From the NCBI GenBank assembly GCA_028291515.1, contig JAQGHU010000009.1, forward strand, positions 1 to 64,000: 64,000 nt of DNA, in the 5' to 3' direction. The notes under the pieces were generated by a model. It ran no database searches. It was not told the DNA's origin and was given only the letters and a program-made list of their open reading frames with translations. This document shows, piece by piece, positions 38,879 through 48,379 of the stretch. The translations under genes and the position numbers were made by a program. Each line of letters begins with the position of its first letter. The first letter of the stretch is position 1. The DNA comes from Schlesneria sp. (lineage in GTDB: Bacteria; Planctomycetota; Planctomycetia; Planctomycetales; Planctomycetaceae).

Positions 38879-39127
38879 CTACGCCGTCCGTGATCTTCGA
38901 AAGCTGAAACCAAGAATTCTGTTCCAAAACGAAGGCGGAGATTCCGTCGAAGTGACTGCCGTTGGATCTTGGAACGGCAGAGACAGTGCTTCGTGGCGAT
39001 CCAGCCAGTCGCGACATTCAATGGCACTGCCGTGAAATAGCGGTCGATCTTCGTCGTAGATGCACCACAGATGGTCCTTGACGATCGAAAACTTCATCGA
39101 CAATGGTTCGACGCGCAATTGTTTCAT
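38879..39127 (-). CDS. Small conserved protein of unknown function
   Basis: This 82-residue cytoplasmic protein begins at ATG 39127, preceded by an excellent ribosome binding site GAAGGAG six bases away. The sequence LWCIYDEDRPLFHGSAIECRDWLDRHE has a compact alpha-beta pattern that I associate with short planctomycete proteins in which a C-x-x-W-L-D motif recurs; this is from memory and no family name is available. The end is basic. An in-frame ATG 25 codons upstream has no such site. It lies just upstream of the hydrolase-like gene on the same strand and may be co-transcribed. Confidence 0.62.
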   Translation of the reverse strand: MKQLRVEPLSMKFSIVKDHLWCIYDEDRPLFHGSAIECRDWLDRHEALSLPFQDPTAVTSTESPPSFWNRILGFSFRRSRTA

Positions 39128-39761
39128 GATGGCTCCTTCATTGTGGTGACAAACGTTTTGGTGAGCAGCGATGCGACCAACACCCGAAACATTGGTCATC
39201 ACTACGGAAGGAGCGTTGCGTAGATACGCAATCGCGTGCGCACCTGCGCAAGCCTCCGAATTACAGTCGTCCTTAATGCCTTGAACAAGACATGGGGGCG
39301 AACCAAACGGGCTTGACGAGAGTCGCGATCAGCCCCGAAGGGCTGAGACTTCCCCATTCTCTTGGCATGTCTCTGTGACCTCCGTGACTCTGTGTTTCAA
39401 ATTCCCTTTTTACATTTCGCTGAACTCGGCGTCTTTCGGCGTTAATTCGCCCACCTCTGATCCAGCTTCCTGCCTTGATGTTTCCACTCGACAACATGTG
39501 GTGAATCGGCAACGGCGTTGTGATGTTGATGTTGCCCAATCGCCACGTCGACTGTGATGTCCGCGAGGGGTTCACAAATTGTTTACCGAACTTAACTGCT
39601 CATTCCATTGAGGATTGCAACCAGAACCATTCGGCTCGTTAGCGCTTTGGCATTCCATTTGTTTAGCACTTGATCAGACCGTTTCACTGACTGAACATTG
39701 AACCTCACAAATCAAGACCTCAGTCAGTCGCCATTCGCCAAAGCTCGACAGGATTTACTCC
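39128..39761. other. Long intergenic region
   Basis: About 630 bases with divergent genes either side. It contains a short hairpin TCAGCCCC-GAA-GGGGCTGA-like sequence near 39329-39347 and an AT-rich stretch around 39400-39430. A 100-codon minus-strand frame has no ribosome binding site or domain. Promoters of the regulator at 39762 and the small gene at 39127 must lie here but I cannot name them. Confidence 0.4.
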
Positions 39762-41255
39762 ATGAACAAGCCAGTCATCGTCGTCCTCAGTCGCGATCAA
39801 ATCATGACGTCTGAAGTGCCGGGGCTGTTTGATGGCAAAGCGGACATTCGCTCGTGCGATTCGATCGATGAACTGATCGACCTCAGCGGCCATGTGGAAC
39901 CACAGGCTCTGCTGGCCGACTTCCGACGCGTTGACAGCGGCGGACATGCTGAGAATCGCATTCTGGAAGTCTTGGCTCAACGGTTTCCTAAACTTCGCGT
40001 TGCCATGCTGACGGCTGAAGAATGCCCCGAACCACTCGCCCGTCACGCCGTGATGAACGATATCGTCATGTGCCGCGGCAGGCTGGATCGAGCGACGCTG
40101 TTCAAGGCGTTCCAAAATCTGTTCCCCTGCGAGCCAGAAGTAGAACCAACTCCCGCCGCGGCCCCCGTCGCTCGCGTGAATGCTCCATTGCAAACCTCAG
40201 CACTGTTGCCGAATGATCTTGGTGAAGAGAAAACACTGGGAGTCTTGACCGGGATCGGTCGCCGCTTCGAAACGAACTCGCCTCAATTGCAGCAAATGCT
40301 GCTTGACCTCGAAATTGCCGCGCGACACGACGTGACGATCCTGCTGATCGGTGAAACAGGTGCTGGCAAGACCTTCCTGTCGAAGCTGATCCATGAAGTC
40401 AGCCCACGACGTCATGAACCGTTCCTGCCGGTGGCGTGCGGAGCTTTGCCATCCGACTTGATCGAAGGTGAACTGTTCGGACATATGAAAGGATCTTTCA
40501 CCAGTGCTCATGCTGACAAGGAAGGAAAGTTCCTGGCGGCTCGACGTGGATCGATCCTGCTGGACGAAATCGATGTCCTGGGCCCCGAACAACAAGTGAA
40601 ATTGCTGCGTGTGATCGAAACGGGTGAATTCGAGCCAGTTGGTTCAAATCAGACCCAACACAGTCAGGCTCGGCTGATCGTGGCGAGTAATCTCGAATTG
40701 CAACCACTGGTTGAACAAGGCCGGTTTCGCCCAGACTTGTACTATCGCCTGAACATGCTGAAGTTCGTGATTCCGCCGCTGCGACAGCGACGCATGGACA
40801 TCGTGCCGCTCGCCAAGAAGTTCGTACGTCAGTTCGCGATCAAGCACGGCGTTCGCATCGAACACATCTCGCCATGCCTGTTCAGTGCCCTGGTGAACTA
40901 TCCTTGGCCTGGAAACGTCCGCGAACTGGAACACGTGATCCAGCGGGCGGTAATCTATTGCAGCGACGGCACATTGACCCAGGCGAATCTGCCCCAGCAT
41001 GTGCTGTCAGGGACGGCCGGACCAACCAATGATCCAACCGTCGTTTTGGGTTACGGAAATGCTCCAGCAGTCCCGGCCGCCGCGACGACGGCCAATGATC
41101 GATCTTTGGGTGGTCAGATTGCTCTGAGCGAAAAAGAGATCATCGAACAGACGCTGTTCAAGAATACCTTCAGCCGAACCAAGACCGCGAAGGACCTGGG
41201 GATCAGTCGAGTGACTCTGTACAACAAGATGAAGAAATACGGGCTGCTGAGATAG
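39762..41255 (+). CDS. NtrC-family AAA+ transcription regulator with altered sigma-54 contact loop
   Basis: This protein has 497 residues. Residues 1-120 form a degenerate receiver: D53 is present in LLADFRRVD, T84 is kept, but no lysine partner is evident. Residues about 165-400 are the AAA+ domain with Walker A GETGAGKT (197-204) and Walker B SILLDEID (264-271). The loop that normally reads GAFTGA, which touches sigma-54, is GSFTSA at 244-249. The arginine-finger region RPDLYYRLNMLKFVIPPLRQRR and NYPWPGNVRELEHVIQRAV are normal. A Fis-type helix-turn-helix ends the protein (TKTAKDLGISRVTLYNKMKKYGLL). It is either a regulator that no longer activates sigma-54 or one adapted to a variant partner. 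Confidence 0.93.
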   Translation: MNKPVIVVLSRDQIMTSEVPGLFDGKADIRSCDSIDELIDLSGHVEPQALLADFRRVDSGGHAENRILEVLAQRFPKLRVAMLTAEECPEPLARHAVMNDIVMCRGRLDRATLFKAFQNLFPCEPEVEPTPAAAPVARVNAPLQTSALLPNDLGEEKTLGVLTGIGRRFETNSPQLQQMLLDLEIAARHDVTILLIGETGAGKTFLSKLIHEVSPRRHEPFLPVACGALPSDLIEGELFGHMKGSFTSAHADKEGKFLAARRGSILLDEIDVLGPEQQVKLLRVIETGEFEPVGSNQTQHSQARLIVASNLELQPLVEQGRFRPDLYYRLNMLKFVIPPLRQRRMDIVPLAKKFVRQFAIKHGVRIEHISPCLFSALVNYPWPGNVRELEHVIQRAVIYCSDGTLTQANLPQHVLSGTAGPTNDPTVVLGYGNAPAVPAAATTANDRSLGGQIALSEKEIIEQTLFKNTFSRTKTAKDLGISRVTLYNKMKKYGLLR

Positions 41256-41288
41256 CCAAGCGAGTACGAACCCAGCAAGAGAATCCAA

Positions 41289-42125
41289 TTAGAACGGATT
41301 GGAACTGCCACCGGCTGGGGCCGTGCCACCTTGTCCGCCAGGCTTGGGTTCGTTCTTGGTGATGTGGAAGTTCTCCAGCATCATCGGAATTCGTTCGACC
41401 AGCTTTTCCTGTGACGAGATTCGGTCGGGAAGAACGACCAACACGATTGCTTGAATGTTGCCGTTCTGCTTGGCGTACATTGTGAAAGTGTAATTCGTCG
41501 TATCGTCTCGATCGGTGATCGCCTTGGGCTGAAAGCTGAAGACGCTGTAGGACTGAGCCGGAAGATATCGGCCCGGCTTTGGATGAAGTTCGACATCGGG
41601 AGCCTCCAGCTTGTTGGGAGGAATGTGATTGTCGAGCGCATCGCCGACCAACTGGACCATTTTCCCGAGGAACTTCAATGCTTCGGCCGGGTCTTCGCCC
41701 ACGAACATCCAGTAGTTGCTGAGGACGTAGATATATCCTTTGCGAGTTCCTGCCGTTCCATCGGCACTATCAACCATAAAGGGAGCTTCCCACGCAGCAA
41801 CGAGTTGTTCGTGAGGGAAGATCAAATTCAAGTAGTCGGGCTGGCGCGGATCGACCGCCGGAAGTTCGTCCTCGCCATTCTCGTTCTTGACCGGAACTGG
41901 TGCCGGAATCTGCTGGAACTGCTTGGGGACTCGCATCAAGTCGACGATGCGACCGTCGGACCATTTGGGTCCCAGATTCTGCTCGATCTTTTCCAGGTAG
42001 TTGAAGTAGTCCTTCGATTGTCGCAACCGTTGCTCGTACTGTTCGGCCCCACAGCCGACGAAAGTCAGGGTCAACGCCCCCAACAGCAGCGGCTTCTTTA
42101 AGGCGAGCAAATCAAACAACGACAT
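41289..42125 (-). CDS. Lipoprotein of unknown function
   Basis: From ATG 42125 the protein has 278 residues and a lipoprotein signal (KPLLLGALTLTFVGCGAEQ) with lipidation expected at the Cys before GAEQ. The mature part is alpha-beta and without a known domain; it includes YEQRLRQSKDYFNYLEKIEQNLGPKWSD, IPPNKLEAPDVEL and a proline/glycine-rich tail GGQGGTAPAGGSSNPF. A 15-residue extension to ATG 42170 is possible but would bury the signal. It is transcribed away from the regulator, downstream of the NYN gene. Probably outer-membrane anchored. Confidence 0.72.
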   Translation of the reverse strand: MSLFDLLALKKPLLLGALTLTFVGCGAEQYEQRLRQSKDYFNYLEKIEQNLGPKWSDGRIVDLMRVPKQFQQIPAPVPVKNENGEDELPAVDPRQPDYLNLIFPHEQLVAAWEAPFMVDSADGTAGTRKGYIYVLSNYWMFVGEDPAEALKFLGKMVQLVGDALDNHIPPNKLEAPDVELHPKPGRYLPAQSYSVFSFQPKAITDRDDTTNYTFTMYAKQNGNIQAIVLVVLPDRISSQEKLVERIPMMLENFHITKNEPKPGGQGGTAPAGGSSNPF

Positions 42126-42280
42126 CACGAATTTCCTGAGTGCGAAAGATTTCACTTGGCTGGTCATCACAAGACCGAATGACTTGGGTGAAGATTCTGC
42201 TCGAACCCGCTGCCTAGGTCAATCCGGTCAGGGAAGTCAACTCTGTAGGAGTACTCAAAGGGTGGGAGAACCATCGTAAG

Positions 42281-42943
42281 CTATTTTTTACGCCGATCGG
42301 GTGGTGGTGACTTCAGCCACTCGTCCAGATCGGCCTGATTGAGCTGTTTCTGCAGGTCGTCGAGGTTTTTCTGCCACTGATCAGTTGCCGCAGGCTTCGC
42401 GTCTGGGTCGTCGAGTTTGCCAATCGCTTCAACATCGATTTTGCCAAATTCGTTCAGCCAATACGATGTCTCTTCTTGCGAACTGCCCGTACCGGTCACG
42501 CTTGGTTTGGCAGGTTTTACTTTCGCAGCTTCTCCCGTACGAGTTGCCAACTGCTGCAGAAAGTCCTCGCTGTCGACGCTCTTGCCTCGTCGCTGCTTGG
42601 CGGCTTTTTGAAGGCGATGATCGCTGGAGACCACCAGCAGTTGTGTCGGTGCCGAATGAGCTTCGACCAACTCTTCGATGAGAGAATCCGCGTCATGCCC
42701 CGGTTCGGCGAACATGACCGTAATTTCGCCGTGTCGAAACTGGCGTTCGAGACCAGATGGGGCCTCGATGGCGTCGAAAACCACGGTACAGCGAATTCGT
42801 TCTTCTGCAGTCAACTCATTCGTTAATCGCACTAGCAACCGATGCCGTTGGCGGTGGAGGTCACCTGGCGCGTACTTGGCCTGAGACAATCCGGCCTCGT
42901 GCAGCAGGTTGTAGCCATCAATAATGAGGAACGCGGCCGACAT
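42281..42943 (-). CDS. NYN-domain protein (YacP/Rae1-like nuclease family)
   Basis: The protein has 220 residues from ATG 42943, with the start motif FLIIDGYNLLHEAG typical of YacP-like NYN/PIN domains; the aspartate is the first acidic active-site residue. Further pattern matches are TVVFDAIEAP, HDADSLIEELVEAH with paired acids, and LLVVSSDHRLQKAAKQRRGKSVDSEDFL. The family includes Rae1, a ribosome-associated endoribonuclease. The C-terminal 80 residues are a charged linker unique to this protein (QWQKNLDDLQKQLNQADLDEWLKSPPP). An in-frame ATG at 43012 would add a Ser-rich lead. It follows the pyrBC'-like pair by about 80 bases on the same strand, so it may share their transcript. Confidence 0.83.
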   Translation of the reverse strand: MSAAFLIIDGYNLLHEAGLSQAKYAPGDLHRQRHRLLVRLTNELTAEERIRCTVVFDAIEAPSGLERQFRHGEITVMFAEPGHDADSLIEELVEAHSAPTQLLVVSSDHRLQKAAKQRRGKSVDSEDFLQQLATRTGEAAKVKPAKPSVTGTGSSQEETSYWLNEFGKIDVEAIGKLDDPDAKPAATDQWQKNLDDLQKQLNQADLDEWLKSPPPDRRKK

Positions 42944-43025
42944 CGATTGGAATCCAGAACTCGAAAACGAACGGCTCGACGAGGAACCATTCCTGTCCGG
43001 CCGGATCAGCATTGTACGAGGTCTG

Positions 43026-44312
43026 TCAAACTTCGGTGACGCGGAAGCGAATTTCCCCGCCGATTACGACCGCTTTAACCTGTCCCTGCATTGTCCAGCC
43101 GCCAAATGGGGTATTGCGGCTTTTGGAACGAAACTTTGCTGGATCGACTGTCCAACTCGCCGTGGGATCGATCACGGTGACATCGGCAGACACCCCGGTG
43201 GTCAACGTCCCGGCTTCGGTCCATCCCAGAATTCTCGCGGGGCCCGTGGTCAGTTTGCTGATCAACTGCAGCCAGGAGAGTCGCCCGGGCTCGACGAGCG
43301 TCTTCGCGCAGAGTGGCAACAGCGTTTCGAGTCCGACGATTCCAAACGGAACTTGATCCAACTCGCGATCTTTCTTTTCCGACGCCCAAGGCTGGTGATC
43401 GGCCGAAATCGCATCGACAGTGCCGTCCACCAGGCCGTCGATCAGGGCTCGCACATGCTCTTCGGTTCGCAGCGGCGGTCGCACCTTATAGTTCGCGTCG
43501 TATTTCTGCATGTCTGCATCGGTCAGAACGAGGTGATGCGGCGTGACATCGCACGTCACCTTAATCCCACGCTGTTTCGCTCGGCGGACTTGTTCGACGG
43601 CTCCTTGAGTCGAGATCGACATCAGGTGGATGCGACCGCCAGTCAGTTCGGCGAGCGCGATATCGCGGCTGACCATGATTTCCTCGGCGGCGGCGGGCAT
43701 GCCGCGCAGCCCAAGCGCCGTCGAATAGTACCCTTCGTGCATCACTCCACTGGCGGTGAGCGTCGGGTCTTGAGGATGAACGAAAATTGGCCGATCGAAC
43801 ATGCGGGCGTATTCGAGGGCTCGCCGCATGATCTCGGCGCTGGCGATCGGAAAGGTGGAATCGGTGAACGCGACAGCACCGCTTCGAGCAAGCTGCCCTA
43901 AGTCGGCCAGTTCTTCGCCTGCATGGTTGCGAGTGACCGCTCCCAGAGGATAGACGCGACAGTTTCCCGCACGTTTCGCCTGTAGGACGACATATTCCGC
44001 AGCGGCCGCGTTGTCGACCACAGGAAGTGTATCTGGCAGCGCGGCGATCCGAGTGAAGCCGCCGGCGAGTGCAGCAGCCGTGGCGGTGGCAGTGGTTTCG
44101 TCTTCTTCAAAGCCCGGATCTCGGACACCAACGTGCGTATCGATGAAGCCCGCACAGACGATGCAGTTCGTGGCATCCAGAACTTCGTCGGCCTGACCCA
44201 GATTCGAGCCGATTTCGGCAATGCGGCCATCACGGACGATCACGTCACCGACGCGGTCCAGTTCCCGGCTGGCATCGATCACTCGACCGCCACGAATCAA
44301 CAAGGAAGACAT
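43026..44312 (-). CDS. Dihydroorotase-like protein lacking metal ligands (PyrC'/PyrX type)
   Basis: This 428-residue amidohydrolase is most similar to class I dihydroorotase. Canonical DHOase has PGFIDxHVHxRxPG; here it is AGFIDTHVGVRDPGFE, so the second metal histidine is a Gly. The later histidine in HxxHxST is replaced, giving HLMSISTQGAVEQVR. IFVHPQDP and AISADHQPW retain one His and one Asp. Losing two ligands should abolish catalysis. It lies 42 bases downstream of pyrB. In pseudomonads an inactive PyrC' is needed to assemble aspartate transcarbamoylase, and I infer the same role here. A true dihydroorotase should exist elsewhere in the genome. Confidence 0.88.
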   Translation of the reverse strand: MSSLLIRGGRVIDASRELDRVGDVIVRDGRIAEIGSNLGQADEVLDATNCIVCAGFIDTHVGVRDPGFEEDETTATATAAALAGGFTRIAALPDTLPVVDNAAAAEYVVLQAKRAGNCRVYPLGAVTRNHAGEELADLGQLARSGAVAFTDSTFPIASAEIMRRALEYARMFDRPIFVHPQDPTLTASGVMHEGYYSTALGLRGMPAAAEEIMVSRDIALAELTGGRIHLMSISTQGAVEQVRRAKQRGIKVTCDVTPHHLVLTDADMQKYDANYKVRPPLRTEEHVRALIDGLVDGTVDAISADHQPWASEKKDRELDQVPFGIVGLETLLPLCAKTLVEPGRLSWLQLISKLTTGPARILGWTEAGTLTTGVSADVTVIDPTASWTVDPAKFRSKSRNTPFGGWTMQGQVKAVVIGGEIRFRVTEV

Positions 44313-44354
44313 GAATTGCAGGGCCTTCGGCGCGGGATTGCTTCCGTCAAAATC

Positions 44355-45329
44355 TCAATGCTGTCCCGACACAGGTCGGGCCTCATGTAACAACGACAGG
44401 CATGCCATGCGGATGAACAGACCGTTTGTCACCTGATCCAGAATCACACTGCGGTCGCCGTCTGCCACGTCCGGCGTCAGTTCGACACCGCGGTTGATTG
44501 GTCCGGGTGCCAGGATCAGCACGTCTTTGCGGGCTCGCTGGACGCGGTTGCCGTTCATCCCGAAGAAGTGGGCGTACTCGTAAATCGAGGGGAAGAACGC
44601 GCTTCGCTGCCGCTCGGCCTGGATTCGGAGCAGGTTGATCACATCCGTCCTGGGAACGATGGCGTCCAGACTGTGACTGATTTCTACACCCAGTCGTTCG
44701 ATTTCCGGTGGAATCAGCGTTGCCGGACCGCAGACGATCACCTTCGCCCCCAGCGTCGTCAGGCCCCAGATATTGGATCTGGCGACGCGGCTGTGCAGGA
44801 TATCGCCGACCAGAGCCACCGTCAGGCCAGCAATCTGCCCGCGATGTTCACGAATGGTAAAGATATCGAGCAGCCCCTGAGTCGGATGCTCGTGCGTACC
44901 GTCGCCGGCGTTGATCACTCCCGCCTTGAGATGTTTCGTCAGATGATACGGCGCACCCGATGTACTGTGTCGCACAACCATCTGGGTCACGCCCATCGCT
45001 TCGATATTTCGGGCCGTGTCGATAAAGGTTTCCCCCTTCGACAAGCTGCTGCCCGAAGCGGTAAAGTCGACCGTGTCGGCAGAAAGTCGCTTCGCGGCCA
45101 GGCTGAAACTCGTTTTCGTGCGCGTGGAGGGCTCAAAAAACAAGTTGCCTACAGTCACGCCCTTAAGATGATCCAGTTTCGTCTGGCCCGCCGCATGCAG
45201 ACGTTTGAACTCGGCCGCCCGATCCAGAATGATGGTCAATTCGGCAGCAGATAGCCCCTGTAATCCCAGCAGATGCGGGCGGTTCCAGAGCGCGGTCGGT
45301 GCAGCAGACGGGGAGGCGGAAGGCGACAT
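44355..45329 (-). CDS. pyrB: Aspartate carbamoyltransferase catalytic subunit
   Basis: PyrB joins carbamoyl phosphate to aspartate, the first dedicated step of pyrimidine synthesis. The 324-residue length is normal. The carbamoyl phosphate loop is [15 protein letters not shown], and the later signatures are [34 protein letters not shown] and [14 protein letters not shown]. The aspartate-site 80s-loop ([11 protein letters not shown]) is present. An N-terminal Ser/Ala/Pro leader of about 15 residues precedes the family start. It is followed by the pseudo-dihydroorotase gene, a combination known from pseudomonads where both form a dodecamer. Confidence 0.95.
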   Translation of the reverse strand: MSPSASPSAAPTALWNRPHLLGLQGLSAAELTIILDRAAEFKRLHAAGQTKLDHLKGVTVGNLFFEPSTRTKTSFSLAAKRLSADTVDFTASGSSLSKGETFIDTARNIEAMGVTQMVVRHSTSGAPYHLTKHLKAGVINAGDGTHEHPTQGLLDIFTIREHRGQIAGLTVALVGDILHSRVARSNIWGLTTLGAKVIVCGPATLIPPEIERLGVEISHSLDAIVPRTDVINLLRIQAERQRSAFFPSIYEYAHFFGMNGNRVQRARKDVLILAPGPINRGVELTPDVADGDRSVILDQVTNGLFIRMACLSLLHEARPVSGQH

Positions 45330-45729
45330 GGCAGGATGCTATCAATGCCAGGCGGTATTCGTCAAATTGACGAATACTGATGGATGAAAATCTTCACCAA
45401 GTCTGATCCCCATTACTCGTGCGGATGGTCGTTCGTGCTGCCAGAAACCGACCACGCTTCGACGGATATCCCGCTGTACCTTGAACATTCTGCCTGAGTT
45501 AGGGACGATATGCTGGACGGAAGTCGCCTGGTCGATCCGCTTCGTAGATCTTTTGATCCCCCCAATCGAGCTGGATGTGACGAATTGAGTAGTGGAAGTC
45601 GCCTGCGACAGCGGGAACAGGCTGTCCCAATCTTGCGGGTTTCTTCCGGATTGCGGGCGAACCTGCCACCGCGATGAATCGTCTACTTGATGCCCGCAAG
45701 GCATTCGTAGATTCCGATATTGATGACGA
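45330..45729. other. Intergenic region, divergent pyrB / rsfS
   Basis: About 400 bases. It contains a GC-rich stretch with short inverted sequences around GACAGCGGGAACAGGCTGTC (about 45610-45632), which can fold but matches no known pyrimidine attenuator or PyrR-binding leader. A 250-codon minus-strand frame overlapping rsfS has no domain and is ignored. Promoters for pyrB and rsfS must lie here. Confidence 0.35.
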
Positions 45730-46203
45730 TTGAACGGAGCTTTTCCCATTAGCGCGACACTGACCACCAGCGAAACCACCACCACAACCACTGCCCCCCT
45801 GAACGCGAAGCAGAAGGCTCGTCTGGAAAGAAGCCTTGCGGATGCCTGCCAAATCGCTCGCACGTGTGAGGAATTCCGCGGCAAAGAGACCGTGGTGCTG
45901 GACCTGACGGCGATCACTCCGATCATGGACTTCTTCGTCATCACGACCTGTAACAATCCCCGCACGATGGCCGCCCTGGCCAGCGAATCGCGGGTCCTGA
46001 TGAAGGCCCGTGGCAATTCGGTCCCCAACACCGAAGGCGAACGAGTCAGCACATGGTTGCTACAGGACTGGGGCGACATTGTCCTGCACGTCATGCTGCC
46101 AGAGGCTCGTGAACTGTACGACCTGGAAGGTCTGTGGGCTGACGCACGCCGCGTTGATTGGAAAGCGATCGCCGGCGAGCCGTTGGTTGCTGGTAGTAAG
46201 TAA
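45730..46203 (+). CDS. rsfS: Ribosome silencing factor
   Basis: RsfS binds ribosomal protein uL14 and blocks subunit joining when nutrients are scarce. The protein has 157 residues; the core is complete: VVLDLTAITPIMDFFVITTCNNPRTMAALASE and DWGDIVLHVMLPEARELYDLEGLWADA. The first 25 residues are a Thr-rich lead with no family equivalent. The only in-frame start is a TTG at 45730 with no clear ribosome binding site; the true start might be a rarer codon nearer the core. A minor role in late ribosome maturation is also known for the family. Confidence 0.9.
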   Translation: MNGAFPISATLTTSETTTTTTAPLNAKQKARLERSLADACQIARTCEEFRGKETVVLDLTAITPIMDFFVITTCNNPRTMAALASESRVLMKARGNSVPNTEGERVSTWLLQDWGDIVLHVMLPEARELYDLEGLWADARRVDWKAIAGEPLVAGSK

Positions 46204-46228
46204 CTAGATTACTGCTGGCGAATGTCGA

Positions 46229-46334
46229 CCGCACACGGAGTGTGCGGAAAACGGCACACGGAGTGTGCCTTCTACAATGGTGTGACTGCCATATGGCAGC
46301 ATCAAGACGGCTCGGCGGGAGCCTCGCCCTCCCA
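46229..46334. repeat. Cluster of palindromic repeats between rsfS and argS
   Basis: Two GGA-loop palindromes occur back to back: CCGCACAC-GGA-GTGTGCGG (46229-46247) and GGCACAC-GGA-GTGTGCC (46253-46269). The second, with flanking bases (27 in all), recurs exactly at 52945-52971. Just downstream, 46308-46334 matches one arm of the repeat at 14934-15016. Confidence 0.75.
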
Positions 46335-46362
46335 AAAGCGATTGGATTGAGGACTGACGTTC

Positions 46363-48312
46363 ATGAATCTGTTGGCTGAACTTCGATCCCGACTGCGACA
46401 GGCGCTGGTTTCGTTCACGGACGCTCCTGATTCGTTTGTCGAGATGCTCAAACCAACTACGGACACCAAGTTTGGCGACTTCCAAGCCAACTGCGCGATG
46501 CCGCTGGCTAAGCAGCACAAACAGCCACCGCGGGACATGGCACAGGCGATTATCGCGAAGCTGGATGTCGCCGACATTTGCGATGCCCCGGAGATCGCGG
46601 GGCCGGGATTCATCAACCTGCGCGTCAAAACGGATTATCTCGCTGTCGAAACGGCCAAGCTGTGTCGCGACGATCGGTTGGGCGTTGTTCCCGTCGAAAA
46701 TCCACGCACATACATCGTCGACTACTCGTCTCCCAACGTCGCCAAGCCGATGCATGTCGGTCACCTGCGAAGCACGGTGATCGGCCATGCGCTGTACAAG
46801 GTGCTGCAGTTCCTGGGACATCATGTTCTGTCCGACAATCACGTCGGCGACTGGGGCACTCAGTTCGGCATGATCATCTACGGTTACAAGCACTTCCGAG
46901 ATCAGGCGGCGTACGAACAAGCGCCGGTCGCGGAACTGGCGCGACTCTATCGACTGGTCAATCAGCTCTCGGACTATCATGAGATCGTCGCCAAGCTGCC
47001 GAAGATGCAGCAGGAACTACCGCTGAAAGAGCAGGCTGTTGTTGCGGCGAAGTCGACCGCAACAGCCAATCCCTCTGATAAGGATGCGGCCCGAAACCTG
47101 AAGCGACAAGAACAGGATCTGGCCGCGTCGAAAGACGAGATTGGATCCGCCAAGAAAAAGATTGAGGCCGTTGATTCCAACCCGAATCTAAAGACCCTGG
47201 CAGATGCTCACCCGCAGGTTGCTGAACTAGCGCGACGAGAAACGGCCAAGCTGCATGCCGGCGACGTCGAAAACAAGCGACTGTGGGACGAATTCGTGCC
47301 GCAATGCCTGCAGGCGTTGGAGTCGGTCTACCTGCGATTCGGCATCAAGTTCGATATGACGCTCGGCGAGAGTTGGTACAACCCAATGCTTGCCGGGACC
47401 GTCGAAGAGTTGAAGCGGAAGAAGCTGGCCGTGGAGAGCAACGGCGCGACCTGCGTCTTCGTCGAAGGGAACGAAGCTCCATTCATCGTTCAGAAGGCCG
47501 ACGGGGCCTTTACTTACGCCACGACCGATCTGGCCACGATTCGACATCGTGTCGAAACGCTTCACGCCGACGCGAGCCTGTATGTCGTCGATTCACGACA
47601 GGGTGAGCACTTTCAACTGCTGTTCTCCACGGCGAAGAAGCTTGGTTTCGACAAGACCGAGTTCCGGCATGTCAGCTTCGGAACAGTGCTGGGCGACGAT
47701 CGACGCCCGTTCAAGACACGTTCGGGCGACACCGTCGGCCTCGAAAGCTTGCTCGACGAAGCTGTGCAGAACGCTCGCAAGATCGTGGACGTAAACAGCG
47801 CACATCTTCCGGACGAAGAGCGAGCCCGAGTCGCGGAGTTGGTTGGTCTCGGCGCGATCATCTACGTCGACCTGCATCACAACCGGGACAGCGACTACGT
47901 CTTCAGTTGGGAGAAGATGCTCGCGACGAACGGGGACACGGCGACGTACATCCAGTACGCGTACGCGCGCGTCTGCGGAATTTTGCGCAAGGGCGAAATC
48001 GATGTCGCGGCACTTAGACTCGCCAACGCGCCGATTGTTTTCAGCCTGCCGGAAGAACGGCTATTGGCTCTGCAACTCAACGCATTCGCCCAAGCCGTTT
48101 CGGATGTCGCTGTTGACTATCGACCCAACATGCTGACTCAGTACCTCTTTGACACAGCGAAGATCTTCGCCCAGTTCTTCGACAAGTGTATAGTGCTGAA
48201 AGAACCGGATACGACTCTTCGTACCAGCCGCCTGCTGTTGTGCGATGCGACTGCCCGAGTCCTGAAGCAGGGCTTGGAATTGCTCGGCATCGGTGTCGCC
48301 GAACAGATGTAG
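46363..48312 (+). CDS. argS: Arginyl-tRNA synthetase
   Basis: This class I synthetase is 649 residues long, somewhat longer than the usual 560-590. The N-terminal additional domain, the HIGH motif as HVGH in SPNVAKPMHVGHLRSTVIG, and the C-terminal DALR-type anticodon domain (ATYIQYAYARVCGIL, then LTQYLFDTAKIFAQFFDKC) are present; arginyl enzymes commonly lack a good KMSKS. A charged, coiled-coil insertion of about 70 residues lies at roughly 215-290 (KEQAVVAAKSTATANPSDKD, LKRQEQDLAASKDEIGSAKK), within the catalytic domain. No frame damage is seen. The ribosome binding site before ATG 46363 is weak (GAGGAC). Confidence 0.96.
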   Translation: MNLLAELRSRLRQALVSFTDAPDSFVEMLKPTTDTKFGDFQANCAMPLAKQHKQPPRDMAQAIIAKLDVADICDAPEIAGPGFINLRVKTDYLAVETAKLCRDDRLGVVPVENPRTYIVDYSSPNVAKPMHVGHLRSTVIGHALYKVLQFLGHHVLSDNHVGDWGTQFGMIIYGYKHFRDQAAYEQAPVAELARLYRLVNQLSDYHEIVAKLPKMQQELPLKEQAVVAAKSTATANPSDKDAARNLKRQEQDLAASKDEIGSAKKKIEAVDSNPNLKTLADAHPQVAELARRETAKLHAGDVENKRLWDEFVPQCLQALESVYLRFGIKFDMTLGESWYNPMLAGTVEELKRKKLAVESNGATCVFVEGNEAPFIVQKADGAFTYATTDLATIRHRVETLHADASLYVVDSRQGEHFQLLFSTAKKLGFDKTEFRHVSFGTVLGDDRRPFKTRSGDTVGLESLLDEAVQNARKIVDVNSAHLPDEERARVAELVGLGAIIYVDLHHNRDSDYVFSWEKMLATNGDTATYIQYAYARVCGILRKGEIDVAALRLANAPIVFSLPEERLLALQLNAFAQAVSDVAVDYRPNMLTQYLFDTAKIFAQFFDKCIVLKEPDTTLRTSRLLLCDATARVLKQGLELLGIGVAEQM

Positions 48313-48379
48313 CTTCTGCTGTCGCCGTTCGATTCATCTCCGCGCCCTTGGCGCGGAGATGACTAAGACGAAGCGGTTC

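Noticed and set aside
39273-39575. 100-codon minus-strand frame
   Set aside because: No ribosome binding site, low-complexity composition, no family.
45342-46094. 250-codon minus-strand frame over the pyrB promoter and rsfS
   Set aside because: Overlaps rsfS, whose core is unmistakable; the antisense product has no domain.
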